A stretch of 64,000 nt of DNA from Fusobacterium ulcerans ATCC 49185 (GTDB taxonomy: Bacteria > Fusobacteriota > Fusobacteriia > Fusobacteriales > Fusobacteriaceae), in NCBI RefSeq assembly GCF_900683735.1, contig NZ_LR215979.1:2356001-2420000 (forward strand), given 5' to 3'. Below are positions 1 through 8,831 of this stretch, one piece after another. A model generated the notes under the pieces. That model did not search any database. It was not told the DNA's origin and was given only the letters and a program-made list of their open reading frames with translations. The position numbers and the translations under genes are program-made. Position 1 is the first letter of the stretch. Every line of letters begins with the position of its first letter.

Positions 1-98
1 TAACCAGATAATTTTATAATTTAAATCTAAAAAAGTCAATTACCTTTTTTAGTCTAAAAACCTGAAAATTTTTATTTTTTTACAGGTTTACTTTAGAA

Positions 99-141
99 AT
101 AAAAAAAATAACTATTCCTCAACTTTGAAGTATAGTTATTT
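99..141 (-). terminator. terminator after licD
   Basis: On the minus strand, 10-bp arms (106-115 and 132-141) enclose a 16-nt loop and are followed by a run of eight T. It lies just past the stop codon of the LicD gene, as expected for a Rho-independent terminator of the kinase-licD unit. Confidence 0.75.
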
Positions 142-154
142 CTGTAGTTCCTAT

Positions 155-892
155 TTATTTTTCAATTTTTATTATATCTTTAATATGTTTATGATGTAAA
201 GGTTTAGGATTTTCAGGTGGAGTCATATAGTCACCATATAATAATGTAAGAAAATTATCATAATCTTTTGGTGCTTTATATTTTCTGTCTTCAAATTCAA
301 TTTCTGTTAAAGGAAAGAACTTTTCTACAGGATTCAATTTAATTTTAAATCCAGTTTCCACTCCTCTTCCTATATATGGTCCTTTAGTTTTTGAAATAAA
401 TCTTTTTTTAAAAAAGCCATTTGATAATATTTTTAAATGTATCTCTCTTTTAAAATGAGTTTTCCATTTTCTCCATAGAGAGCTTCTATCTTTACTTAAT
501 TCTAAATATCCATTCAGAAAATTTACTTTTTCTACATCATCATAATAATCTAAAGGAAAGATATCAATATCAATTTCTGATTTACTTCCATCTTCATTTA
601 ATATATAGTGATTATTATCTTTCAATTTATAGAAAGCTCCTCTTTTATATGTTTCTAAAGAAAATCTTCCATTATTTGTATATTTATCATATATCTTTAA
701 AAATTTTTTATAATCCTCTCTAGGCATTCCCAAGTCAACATCATCATCCCATGGAATAAATCCTTTATGTCTTGCCGCACCTAATAAAGTTCCAAAGTCT
801 AATATATATTCAAGATTATTTTCTTCACATATTTTCACAAAAAAATCTAAACAATCTTTTTCTACTAACTGTAATTTTCTTAATTTATCCAT
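155..892 (-). CDS. LicD family phosphotransferase
   Basis: LicD-type nucleotidyltransferase-fold enzyme, a family that transfers phosphocholine or related phospho-groups onto cell-surface sugars (LPS or teichoic acid). The signature is clear: GTLLGAARH (residues 34-42) followed by IPWDDDVDLGM (46-56), whose aspartates bind metal. The start is placed at 892 because GGAGG lies 6 nt upstream; an in-frame ATG 30 nt earlier has no such site. The protein has 245 residues, soluble, with no signal peptide. It follows the LPS-kinase-like gene by 57 nt and ends at a terminator, so the two probably form one unit that decorates the LPS core. The exact phospho-donor (choline, ribitol or other) cannot be read from the sequence, and no choline uptake or activation genes are nearby. 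Confidence 0.85.
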   Translation of the reverse strand: MDKLRKLQLVEKDCLDFFVKICEENNLEYILDFGTLLGAARHKGFIPWDDDVDLGMPREDYKKFLKIYDKYTNNGRFSLETYKRGAFYKLKDNNHYILNEDGSKSEIDIDIFPLDYYDDVEKVNFLNGYLELSKDRSSLWRKWKTHFKREIHLKILSNGFFKKRFISKTKGPYIGRGVETGFKIKLNPVEKFFPLTEIEFEDRKYKAPKDYDNFLTLLYGDYMTPPENPKPLHHKHIKDIIKIEK

Positions 893-949
893 AATTTCCT
901 CCAAGTTTATTATAACTATCAAGAAAATTATATCATATTTAAAATATAT

Positions 950-1528
950 TTACTTATTTTTTTCTACTCTTTCTCTTATCTTTTCATAAGTTTCTTTTCC
1001 GTTTAAATATTCATTCATTTTCTCAAGAATTTCTCCACTTTCTAAAAGTTGTCTTTTCAATCTCTTCATAGTAGATTTTTTTCTAAACTTAGTAAGAAAA
1101 TCTTTTCTGTAATCTTCTAAGTCTATTGCATATATCTCTCCATTGGAAACTATGAAATTATTAAAATTAAAATCCCCATAATACACATCCAAATTTATAA
1201 TCTTAGAAACTATGTCAATAAATTTATTTATTAAGATTTGAACTTTTTCTTTATTTTTAATTGTCAATATTTCATCCATTAAACTTCTGCCTTCTATTTC
1301 GCTAGTTATTACTGAATATTTTGAATATTCAAGCACATTAAAGGTTCTAATCCCATTTTTTTGAAATAGTTCAGCAATATATTTTATATTTTCTCCAGGA
1401 TATTTTCTTAAACCTAAAATACATTTTATTTTCTTTTTCCATTTTAATTTTATTGTCTTAGTATATGTTTTTGCTTCAGTATCATATACAACCTTTCTTA
1501 AAACTCCATCAATTATAATTTTCTGCAT
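950..1528 (-). CDS. LPS core kinase-like protein (RfaY/WaaY type)
   Basis: Small protein-kinase-fold enzyme of 192 residues resembling LPS core heptose kinases. The catalytic loop is YYGDFNFNNF (116-125), with D119 as base and N124 as metal ligand, and D136 in AIDLEDY acts as the DFG-like metal aspartate. The N-terminal strand region is rich in Lys, as in WaaY-like proteins. The likely substrate is a core sugar hydroxyl of LPS, with ATP as donor, at the cytoplasmic face. It lies upstream of licD in the same direction, and a GGGGG tract precedes the ATG. The family is assigned from motifs only; other small-molecule kinases with this fold remain possible. Confidence 0.65.
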   Translation of the reverse strand: MQKIIIDGVLRKVVYDTEAKTYTKTIKLKWKKKIKCILGLRKYPGENIKYIAELFQKNGIRTFNVLEYSKYSVITSEIEGRSLMDEILTIKNKEKVQILINKFIDIVSKIINLDVYYGDFNFNNFIVSNGEIYAIDLEDYRKDFLTKFRKKSTMKRLKRQLLESGEILEKMNEYLNGKETYEKIRERVEKNK

Positions 1529-1654
1529 CTTTCCCCCATGTATTTTTTATTAAAATCTTTATATTTTCAAACTTTTATAGCTAGAATTTTTCTGCTATAT
1601 CTGTTAAACTAAAATTATATAATAAACATTAAAAGTTAAAAAAGGAGTTCTACT

Positions 1655-2533
1655 ATGAAAAAAGTTAAATTTATTTACAACCCCTTTTCAGGTGAAAATG
1701 AAATTTTAAAACATCTTGATACTATTATTCACCTTTACCAACAACAATCTCTAGAAATAGTCCCATTTAGAATAAGTATGAACACTCCATTGGAAAATGC
1801 CTTCACAACCTTAGATGAAAGTTATGATCATATTTTAGCTGCTGGTGGAGATGGTACTATCAATCAAGTTGTAAATATTATAAAGAACAAAAATATTGAT
1901 CTGCCACTTGCTATCCTTCCTGTTGGAACAGCAAATGACTTTGCTAAACATATCGGAATGTCTTCTAATATTGAAGATTCATGTAAAAAAATATTAAAAG
2001 GAACTCCAAAAAATGTAGATTTAGGTTTTGCCAATGGTAAATATTTTATTAATGTATTCAGTTATGGACTTTTTACTGATATTTCTCAAAAAACTCCTAC
2101 CCATTTAAAAAATACTATTGGAAAATTAGCATATTATTTTAATGGTATTATGGAACTTCCTACATTTAAAAAAATGAATATTTCTGTAGAATCATCTGAA
2201 TTCAACTATGATGGAAGTGCCCTTATATTTTTTGCTTTTAATGGAAGAACAGCAGGAAATATCAATATTGCTTACAAAAGTGAAATAGATGATGGACTTT
2301 TAGATATAATAATTGTAAAAGGGGATACTCTTACAAAAACTCTTACTTCCCTATTTCAATTTTTTAAGAGTGAACATCTTGAGATACCTGGAAGTTTTAT
2401 TCATTTTAGAACTTCATATCTTAAAGTATCTTGTAAAGATAAGTCTATTGTTACAGATATTGATGGTGAGCCTGGACCAAGTTTTCCATTAAATATTTCT
2501 TGTATAAAAAGTGGTATAAAAATAATTTACTAG
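1655..2533 (+). CDS. diacylglycerol/lipid kinase family protein (YegS/DgkB-like)
   Basis: Soluble lipid kinase of the DAGK catalytic family, 292 residues, close to the usual 290-310. Motifs: NPFSG (9-13), the nucleotide loop GGDGT (64-68) and GTANDFA (91-97). Such enzymes phosphorylate diacylglycerol or similar lipids at the membrane surface, recycling lipids released by envelope synthesis. The start has AAGGAG 8 nt upstream. It is transcribed away from the kinase/licD pair, from a 126-nt divergent intergenic region with a TATAAT at 1618-1623 but no convincing -35. The substrate is not determined by sequence. Confidence 0.88.
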   Translation: MKKVKFIYNPFSGENEILKHLDTIIHLYQQQSLEIVPFRISMNTPLENAFTTLDESYDHILAAGGDGTINQVVNIIKNKNIDLPLAILPVGTANDFAKHIGMSSNIEDSCKKILKGTPKNVDLGFANGKYFINVFSYGLFTDISQKTPTHLKNTIGKLAYYFNGIMELPTFKKMNISVESSEFNYDGSALIFFAFNGRTAGNINIAYKSEIDDGLLDIIIVKGDTLTKTLTSLFQFFKSEHLEIPGSFIHFRTSYLKVSCKDKSIVTDIDGEPGPSFPLNISCIKSGIKIIY

Positions 2534-3111
2534 ATTTGAAATTACTTAAAATCTCTAAAGTTTTCAAACATTTTTTCATCACATTTCAATCACTTAAATA
2601 GTTTTCTTTTTTTAAATAATTACATAAATTAAAACAGTGTATAAAAAAATTTATTTAAACACAAAATAAAGCAAACAACTTTTATTGTATATTCATTTTT
2701 AAAAAATGTCAATTCCATTTTTTATTTGTAATATTTTCATAAAAAATATTTTTAATTCCTTTTAAAGAAAATTTGTATTATATATTGGACAAAAATATTG
2801 AATATTTTAAGGAAACAGAGAAAAATGAAAAAATTTTTCTGTTTTTTTAATTTATGAATTTTTTTACTTTTTCTGAATATTTATCATATATTTTATGAAT
2901 CATAATTATTCTTTTCATTCTCTTTTCTAATAAAATTATTTCTATTTCAGTATAAGTGTTTTATTTTATATGTAAAATGTTTTTTTTTAGAAAAGTATAT
3001 ATTTAAAAAAAACTATATTTTTTATTTTTTAACTATTCTAAAAAAAATAATCAGCTACATATTATTTTTTTTATATATTTTCATCATTATTTTAGTATAT
3101 TGTAATAGCTA
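2534..3111 (+). other. long AT-rich intergenic region ahead of gltS
   Basis: About 650 bases separate the lipid kinase from gltS. No open reading frame with a ribosome site was seen on either strand. A weak AT-rich hairpin with a T tail near 2815-2849 could end the upstream transcript. The remainder is very AT-rich with no recognisable riboswitch or repeat. Confidence 0.4.
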
Positions 3112-3139
3112 TTGACTATTTTAAAATATAAGGTACTAT
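3112..3139 (+). promoter_or_regulatory. putative gltS promoter
   Basis: TTGACT at 3112-3117 and TACTAT at 3134-3139 are separated by 16 bp and lie 48 nt before the gltS start. The -35 is good and the -10 matches consensus at four of six positions. Confidence 0.5.
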
Positions 3140-3186
3140 TAATAATATAGGGTATCATGACAAAAATATTTTTAGGAGGTTCAAAA

Positions 3187-4407
3187 ATGTTTGAGTACAA
3201 ATTTAACATGGCTGAAACGTTAGCCATAGCTGCAGTCTTACTTTTCTTGGGAAGATGGATAAAGAATAAAAGTGAATTTTTACAAAAATTCTTTATACCT
3301 GCACCAGTTGTTAGTGGATTGATTTTTTCTATTTTCGTTTTTATAGGACGTCAAACTAATGCTTTCCATTTTGATTTTGATTTAACACTTCAAAATTTCT
3401 TAATGATAGCGTTCTTTACTACAGTTGGATTTATGGCTAGTTTCAAACTATTAGCTCAAGGGGGAGTTGGAGTTGCTATCTTCCTAGTTGTTGCTACAGG
3501 ATTGGTAATCTGTCAAGACGCAATTGGAGTTGCTTTATCTAAAGTTCTAGGAATGAATCCGTTATTTGGTCTTATAGTAGGATCTGTACCTCTTACAGGA
3601 GGACATGGTACTGCTGGAGCTTTTGGAACTACAATAGAAGAATTAGGAGTAGTTGGAGCTAGAACAGCAGGGTTCGCAGCTGCTACTTATGGATTGGTTA
3701 TGGGATGTTTAATTGGTGGACCAGTTGCTAGAAGACTTATGATTAAACATAACTTAAAAGGTGAAGATAATAAAGCTCAAGATCCTGATTTAAAAGCTGA
3801 AAAAGTTGAAGTAACAGAAGAAAAAATATTGAATGCTGTTATTATTATAGCTGTTGCAATGGGAATTGGAGCTTCTATTCCTCCATTTGTTAAAGCACAT
3901 ACTGGTTGGTTAATTAAAGGTGGACTAGCTCTTCCAGCATATATCGGACCTATGCTAGTTGCTGCACTGATAAGAAATATAGCTGACTCAATTAAAAAAC
4001 CTCTTCCTATGAAAGAGATTGATATTGTTGGAAGTATATCTCTATCTGTATTCTTGTCAATGGCATTAATGACAATGAAATTATGGGAGCTAGTAGAACT
4101 AGCTGTACCTATGATTATTATATTAGCTGTACAAACAGTATTTGTAATCTTATATACTTACTTTGTAACTTACAATGTTATGAGACTTCCATTTATAGCT
4201 ACTAAATATGATGCTGCCGTAATGGTTACAGGACACTGTGGATTTGGTATGGGAGCTACACCAACAGCTATTGCCAACATGGAATCTTTTACATCTGTAA
4301 ATGGTTTCTCTACAAAAGCTTTCTTTATTGTACCTCTTGTAGGAGCACTATTTATAGACTTTACAAATGCTGCTGTAATAACTTTCTTTATAAACATGTT
4401 TCAATAA
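3187..4407 (+). CDS. gltS: sodium/glutamate symporter GltS
   Basis: Inner-membrane Na+/glutamate symporter of the ESS family, 406 residues (E. coli GltS is 401). Two homologous halves each carry a Gly-rich re-entrant loop: GGHGTAGAFG in the first half and TGHCGFGMGATPTAIANM in the second, which form the substrate and Na+ sites. The start at 3187 is chosen because AGGAGG lies 7 nt before it; an upstream in-frame ATG at 3157 has none. It is followed after 43 nt by murI in the same direction, which suggests that imported glutamate feeds D-glutamate synthesis for peptidoglycan or general catabolism. Confidence 0.95.
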   Translation: MFEYKFNMAETLAIAAVLLFLGRWIKNKSEFLQKFFIPAPVVSGLIFSIFVFIGRQTNAFHFDFDLTLQNFLMIAFFTTVGFMASFKLLAQGGVGVAIFLVVATGLVICQDAIGVALSKVLGMNPLFGLIVGSVPLTGGHGTAGAFGTTIEELGVVGARTAGFAAATYGLVMGCLIGGPVARRLMIKHNLKGEDNKAQDPDLKAEKVEVTEEKILNAVIIIAVAMGIGASIPPFVKAHTGWLIKGGLALPAYIGPMLVAALIRNIADSIKKPLPMKEIDIVGSISLSVFLSMALMTMKLWELVELAVPMIIILAVQTVFVILYTYFVTYNVMRLPFIATKYDAAVMVTGHCGFGMGATPTAIANMESFTSVNGFSTKAFFIVPLVGALFIDFTNAAVITFFINMFQ

Positions 4408-4450
4408 ATAAATATTAATATTTGATTTTTATTTCAGGGGGGCTTGAATC

Positions 4451-5242
4451 ATGAAAAAAAACTATAACATTGGAGTCTTTGACTCTGGAGTTGGTGGAAC
4501 AACTGTATTAAAAAGAATTATTGAATTATTACCTAATGAAAATATTATCTATTATGGTGATAATGGTAATGCACCTTATGGTGAAAAGACAATCAAGGAG
4601 ATTCAAGGATATTGTCTGAATATTATGGATTTTTTCATGATGAATAACTGCAAAGCTGTTGTTATTGCCTGCAATACTGCAACTGCTGCTTCGCTGGAGT
4701 TAATAAAGGGAAAATATTCAGTTCCTGTTATTGGTGTTATCTCACCTGGAGCTAAATCAGCTGTAGAAACAAGTACAAATAAGTGCATAGGAGTTTTATC
4801 TACTCCATTTACAGCTGCATCAAATGCTTATGCTGATGAAATAGCTAAATATTCAAAATCAGCTAAAGTATATCAAGAAGGATGTCCAGAATTATGTCCT
4901 ATGATAGAAACAGGTTGGGAAACTTTTGAAGACAGAGAAACTATTATCAAGAATCATATTTCTAAATTCCCTAGAAATGTAGATACAGTTGTTTTAGGAT
5001 GTACACACTATCCTATAGCAAGAGAAGATATTGCTAGAAACTTCTGTGGAAATATAGTTGACCCAGCAAGAGAAACATCAGCTGCTCTATATGAGATTCT
5101 AAAAAATTCTAACCTTTTATCTGATTCTACTACTAAAGGAAAAATTGATTTCTTTGTTAGTGGAGATAAAGAAAAGTTTAAAAAAGTGGCAGAACAATTT
5201 TTAGGATTTGAAATAAAAACACTTTATAGAATTGAAAAATAA
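4451..5242 (+). CDS. murI: glutamate racemase
   Basis: Cytoplasmic, cofactor-independent racemase converting L- to D-glutamate for the peptidoglycan stem peptide. Catalytic landmarks: FDSGVGG with D11/S12 near the N terminus, ACNTATAAS with catalytic Cys74, and LGCTHYPI with the second catalytic Cys184. At 263 residues it has normal length. The start is preceded by a GGGGGG tract 9-10 nt away. It lies in an apparent operon with gltS and ends at a strong terminator. Essentiality is typical of the family. Confidence 0.96.
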   Translation: MKKNYNIGVFDSGVGGTTVLKRIIELLPNENIIYYGDNGNAPYGEKTIKEIQGYCLNIMDFFMMNNCKAVVIACNTATAASLELIKGKYSVPVIGVISPGAKSAVETSTNKCIGVLSTPFTAASNAYADEIAKYSKSAKVYQEGCPELCPMIETGWETFEDRETIIKNHISKFPRNVDTVVLGCTHYPIAREDIARNFCGNIVDPARETSAALYEILKNSNLLSDSTTKGKIDFFVSGDKEKFKKVAEQFLGFEIKTLYRIEK

Positions 5243-5265
5243 AAATTGAATAAAAATTACGAGCT

Positions 5266-5293
5266 AGAGTGGTCTGTTGACCACTCTTTTTTA
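5266..5293 (+). terminator. terminator after murI
   Basis: A perfect 9-bp stem (AGAGTGGTC/GACCACTCT) with a TGTT loop is followed by a T-rich tail, 24 nt past the murI stop. Confidence 0.92.
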
Positions 5294-5398
5294 TTCATAT
5301 AACTTTTCAAAAGGATTTAAAATATCTTTTACTAATACTAATATTAGAGCTATTTTAAATTTATTTTATCTGAATATTTACCTAATTTTAATCTTAAC

Positions 5399-5427
5399 TT
5401 GTTATTATTATAAATGATATTTACAAT
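5399..5427 (+). promoter_or_regulatory. putative promoter for the family 9 glycosyltransferase
   Basis: TTGTTA at 5399-5404 and TACAAT at 5422-5427 are spaced 17 bp, just ahead of the ribosome site and the ATG at 5444. The short implied leader leaves just enough room for the ribosome site. Confidence 0.5.
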
Positions 5428-5443
5428 TTTATGAGGTGTTTCT

Positions 5444-6481
5444 ATGAAAATATTAATAATTCGATTTAAACAAATAGGAGATGCTGTTTTGTCTTCTGTT
5501 ATCTGTAATACATTAAAAAAAACTTTTCCTGACTCTGAGATAGATTATGTTCTATATGAACATATTTGTCCACTTTTTCAAAGCCATAAATATATAGATA
5601 ACATTATTCCTATCACTGGAGAAGAGCAGAAAAATCCATTAAAATATATTTCAAAAGTTTGGAAGGTCACAAGAAAAAAATATGATATTATTATTGATAT
5701 TATGTCTACTCCTAAAAGTGAAATTTTTTCTCTTTTTTCCATGAATAGTAAATATAGAATAGGAAGAGTAAAAAAATACAGAGGTTTTTTCTATACACAT
5801 AAAGTAAAAGAACCCAAGGATGCAAAAGATAAAGTGGAAAAATTTCTAAAATTATTAGATCCATTAAAAAAGAAATACAGCTTGATATATGACAATCAAT
5901 ATACTATTTCTATAACAGCCAAAGAAAAAGAAATGATGAGAAAAAGAATGATAGAAGCTGGAATAGATTTTACACAACCTGTATTTGCATGTGCTGTAAA
6001 TTCTAGAAGACCTGAAAAAGTTTATGATACTGAAAAAATGAAAATTATTATTGAAAATCTAATAAAAGATTTAAATGTACAAATTATATTCTATTACTCT
6101 CCTAGTGAAGAAAAATTTGTAAAAACTTTTCATAAAAACTTAGGAGATTATGCCAATGTCTTTTCAAATATAAAGACAAAATCTATTAGGGATCTTGCAA
6201 TGCTTTTATCTAATTGTGACTTATTTTTTGGAAATGAAGGAGGTCCTAGACATATAGCTCAAAGCTTAGATATTCCAAGTTTTGCTATCTTCAGTCCAAA
6301 TGCTTCAAAAAAAGAATGGCTTTCTAATGCTTGTGAAAGACACCAAGGAGTAGAATCTGAAGATATGCCTTTATATATTTCTTCTCTTTCCAGAGATGAA
6401 AAATATGCTCTCATAACTCCAGAATATGTTACTGCTAAAATAAAAGAATTATACAATAAATTTGTAAAAAAACCTGAGTAA
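5444..6481 (+). CDS. glycosyltransferase family 9 (LPS heptosyltransferase-like)
   Basis: GT-B fold enzyme of the ADP-heptose:LPS heptosyltransferase group, 345 residues. The N terminus MKILIIRFKQIGDAVLSS is the typical acceptor-side opening with the conserved GD pair, and the C-terminal half has FFGNEGGPRHIAQSL followed by IPSFAIFSP, the nucleotide-sugar binding region. It is expected to add heptose to the growing LPS inner core at the cytoplasmic membrane. It stands alone between two terminators. Whether it acts as heptosyltransferase I, II or III cannot be decided here. Confidence 0.87.
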   Translation: MKILIIRFKQIGDAVLSSVICNTLKKTFPDSEIDYVLYEHICPLFQSHKYIDNIIPITGEEQKNPLKYISKVWKVTRKKYDIIIDIMSTPKSEIFSLFSMNSKYRIGRVKKYRGFFYTHKVKEPKDAKDKVEKFLKLLDPLKKKYSLIYDNQYTISITAKEKEMMRKRMIEAGIDFTQPVFACAVNSRRPEKVYDTEKMKIIIENLIKDLNVQIIFYYSPSEEKFVKTFHKNLGDYANVFSNIKTKSIRDLAMLLSNCDLFFGNEGGPRHIAQSLDIPSFAIFSPNASKKEWLSNACERHQGVESEDMPLYISSLSRDEKYALITPEYVTAKIKELYNKFVKKPE

Positions 6482-6502
6482 CATTTTACACTCAGGTTTT
6501 TC
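6468..6502. terminator. bidirectional terminator between GT9 and nhaC
   Basis: Stem arms AACCTGAGT (6471-6479) and ACTCAGGTT (6490-6498) enclose 10 nt, with A-run and T-run flanks suited to both strands. The glycosyltransferase stop codon lies inside the hairpin. Confidence 0.85.
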
Positions 6503-6507
6503 ATTTA

Positions 6508-7899
6508 TTATTTATCTTCTTTTTTTATTTTCTCAATTGTAAATCCTGTAAATCCATATATTACAGATAAAACAGGAGAGATAAGATTAAAGAAACAGTA
6601 TGGTACATATACCCATGGCCCCACTCCTAATGCTCCCATCATGAAGGCCCCACATGTGTTCCAAGGGACAAGGGGAGATGTCATCGTTCCAGAGTCCTCT
6701 AAAGCTCTGGAAAGGTTTTTTGCAGCCAATCCTCTCTCCTCATAGCTTTCTTTGAACATTCTTCCAGGTATAACTATTGAAAGATATTGATCTCCTGCTA
6801 CTAGATTAACAAATATAGGTGTCAGTATAGTTGAAAGAACTAATTTTCCATTTGTATTGGCAAACTTAAGTATCTCCTGTGCAATTCTTCCAAGCATTCC
6901 AGATTTTTCCATTATCCCACCAAATGTCATGGCACAAAGTATAAGAGATACTGTCCACATCATTGAATCTAGTCCTCCCCTTGTGAGAAGTTCATCTACC
7001 ATTGGCATTCCAGTATGACCTACATATCCATAATGGAGTGAATAAAGTGCTTCTTTCAAGCTAGAACCCTGTACAAATATTGCTGTAGCAGCTCCTATTA
7101 AAGACCCTACAAAGAGTCCAGGAATAGCTGGAACTTTCATTATAACCATTCCTATAACGAAAACTGGTATTAACAAAAGAAAGGGATTTATTTTAAACGA
7201 TCCTGTAAGGGCATTTAAAATTTCATTTATCTGAGCTGTATCTACTTCTCCACCAGATGTCTTCCTTAATCCAATTACTACAAACCCAATCAGAGTTAAG
7301 ACATATGATGGTACTGTTGTATAGAGCATATGCTTTATATGTTCAAATAAATTAGATCCTGCCATTGCTGGTGCTAATGTTGTTGTATCAGACATAGGTG
7401 AAAGTTTATCTCCGAAATATGCTCCTGAAATAATAGCCCCTGCTATTATAGGTCTAGGAAGTCCTAATCCCTCACCTATACCTACTAATGCTATTCCTAC
7501 TGTTGAAGCTGTACTCCAAGAACTTCCTGTAGATATAGATACTACAGAACATATTATTACAGTCACTGGTAAAAATACTGAAGGTTCTATTATTTTCAAT
7601 CCATAATATATCATCGTTGGAACTACTCCTGATAGTATCCAGCTTCCTATTACCATTCCTATTATTATTAAAATCAGTATAGCTCTCATAGACATCTTTA
7701 TGGTGTCTACTACACCATCTTCCAATTCATTCCAAGTTGCACATCCAGATATTTTTGCTATCAATGCTGCAAAAATTGCTGAAATAAAAATTGGAATATG
7801 CACATCAAGTTTAGCCACTTGAACAGCGTAATAAAGTGTTACTACCAGAAATATAACTGGCAGCAGTGCATAATAAAGTGATACCTGTTTCTTTTTCAT
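6508..7899 (-). CDS. nhaC: Na+/H+ antiporter NhaC family
   Basis: Integral membrane Na+/H+ antiporter of 463 residues with about 11-12 hydrophobic segments. Diagnostic stretches are GSSWSTASTVGIALVG, GAIISGAYFGDKLSPMSDTT and, near the C terminus, LEDSGTMTSPLVPWNTCGA, all typical of NhaC. It exports Na+ in exchange for H+ and so supports pH and sodium homeostasis; in Fusobacteria it can recycle Na+ used by symporters such as GltS. It has its own promoter at 7946-7974 and ends near the bidirectional terminator. Confidence 0.93.
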   Translation of the reverse strand: MKKKQVSLYYALLPVIFLVVTLYYAVQVAKLDVHIPIFISAIFAALIAKISGCATWNELEDGVVDTIKMSMRAILILIIIGMVIGSWILSGVVPTMIYYGLKIIEPSVFLPVTVIICSVVSISTGSSWSTASTVGIALVGIGEGLGLPRPIIAGAIISGAYFGDKLSPMSDTTTLAPAMAGSNLFEHIKHMLYTTVPSYVLTLIGFVVIGLRKTSGGEVDTAQINEILNALTGSFKINPFLLLIPVFVIGMVIMKVPAIPGLFVGSLIGAATAIFVQGSSLKEALYSLHYGYVGHTGMPMVDELLTRGGLDSMMWTVSLILCAMTFGGIMEKSGMLGRIAQEILKFANTNGKLVLSTILTPIFVNLVAGDQYLSIVIPGRMFKESYEERGLAAKNLSRALEDSGTMTSPLVPWNTCGAFMMGALGVGPWVYVPYCFFNLISPVLSVIYGFTGFTIEKIKKEDK

Positions 7900-7945
7900 T
7901 TCTCTCCTATCATCTCCCTCTTAATATTGATTTATTTGCAAGTTT

Positions 7946-7974
7946 AATATACTTTATGTTGAGCTAAAAGTCAA
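7946..7974 (-). promoter_or_regulatory. nhaC promoter
   Basis: On the minus strand TTGACT (7969-7974) and TATATT (7946-7951) are spaced exactly 17 bp, between the stop of the upstream small gene and nhaC. Confidence 0.72.
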
Positions 7975-7982
7975 TATAATTA

Positions 7983-8444
7983 TCAAATTATTTCTTTTGC
8001 CTCTTCTGCTGTATTTTTCTTGATTTTTTCAATTGCTTTTCCATCATGGTTATCTTCTATATAAGTATCCTTCAAATTTTCCATAAGTTCATCATATTTT
8101 TCATCTGTCAGCTTTAAATCTTTAACAATATATTCTAAAGACTGCTTTTTAGAATAATTAAATTCTGTTGCATAAAAATCTGCACTGATATCAGTTTCTG
8201 TATTGGTTATTACAATTTGAAAATCTGACTCTTCTTTATTTTTACAACTGAATAGATATTTTAATGACCCAAATCTATACCTTTCTATTTCACACTTGAT
8301 CCATTCTATATCTCCAGCATACCTGTAATAAATTCTTATCTCATCTTTATTGTCTTCTCTTTCTCTTTTTCCAGAAAATTTAAAAACTGTCAGCAGCCCT
8401 ATAACAATAACAGCCCCTATCGCTCCAAATGTTAAGTTATCCAT
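7983..8444 (-). CDS. small membrane-anchored protein, unknown function
   Basis: Unrecognised 153-residue protein. It begins with one hydrophobic segment (about residues 4-22) followed by a basic KREREDNKDE stretch, which predicts an N-terminal anchor and a cytoplasmic soluble domain of about 130 residues. The middle carries alternating strand-like segments, including one with a single cysteine (FSCKNKEE), and the C-terminal third is charged and helical. It has a good ribosome site (GGAG), its own strong promoter and no clear operon partner. I do not recognise a family, and it may be lineage-specific. Confidence 0.75.
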   Translation of the reverse strand: MDNLTFGAIGAVIVIGLLTVFKFSGKREREDNKDEIRIYYRYAGDIEWIKCEIERYRFGSLKYLFSCKNKEESDFQIVITNTETDISADFYATEFNYSKKQSLEYIVKDLKLTDEKYDELMENLKDTYIEDNHDGKAIEKIKKNTAEEAKEII

Positions 8445-8480
8445 ATTAATTCTCCTTTGTTGTTATTTATACAATGAGTT

Positions 8481-8508
8481 ATTATAGCATTCTCACATGA
8501 TTTTTCAA
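8481..8508 (-). promoter_or_regulatory. promoter of the small anchored protein
   Basis: TTGAAA (8503-8508) and TATAAT (8481-8486) on the minus strand are spaced 16 bp, with a TGC extension directly before the -10. Confidence 0.78.
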
Positions 8509-8563
8509 GTAAAAATATTATTTTCCTTTTATTAATTATCTTTATTTCGTCTTAAAAATTTTG

Positions 8564-8605
8564 AATAAAAAATAGACCTGAACAAAAAATTTCATTCAAG
8601 TCTAT
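8564..8605 (-). terminator. terminator of the feo operon
   Basis: Minus-strand arms of 11 bp (8595-8605 and 8572-8582, one G-U pair) are followed by a run of T, directly downstream of the Cys-rich mini-gene. Confidence 0.82.
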
Positions 8606-8618
8606 CTGTATTCACAAT

Positions 8619-8780
8619 TTATTTATGTTCATGAGCATGGTCACTGCATTTTCCTCCACAGCCCTTGCATCCACCACCACATCCACAGCTACTCTCTTCA
8701 CCTTTGAGCATTCTATATACACTTCTTAATGAATAAAAAGCTATTACTGCTACTATTATTATTAATATCACTGTTTTCAT
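8619..8780 (-). CDS. FeoB-associated Cys-rich membrane mini-protein
   Basis: A 53-residue reading frame with one N-terminal membrane segment (residues 3-16) and a tail packed with Cys and Gly: C32, C34, C38, C41 and C45, ending in HAHEH. GGAG lies 10 nt before the ATG. Proteins of this shape next to feoB are known as the FeoB-associated Cys-rich family and are thought to play a FeoC-like or metal-handling part, but the mechanism is not established. It lies 51 nt after feoB and before the operon terminator, so it is the last gene of the ferrous iron operon. The His/Cys tail suggests metal binding (inference). Confidence 0.85.
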   Translation of the reverse strand: MKTVILIIIVAVIAFYSLRSVYRMLKGEESSCGCGGGCKGCGGKCSDHAHEHK

Positions 8781-8831
8781 TTATTTTCATCTCCTTTTTT
8801 CAGAAAATAAATCTTTCCCAAAAGAATTAAA

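Noticed and set aside
58-87. AACCTG/CAGGTT inverted repeat at the left edge as a terminator
   Set aside because: Short stem with a long loop and no clear T run; too weak to call next to the better terminator at 99-141.
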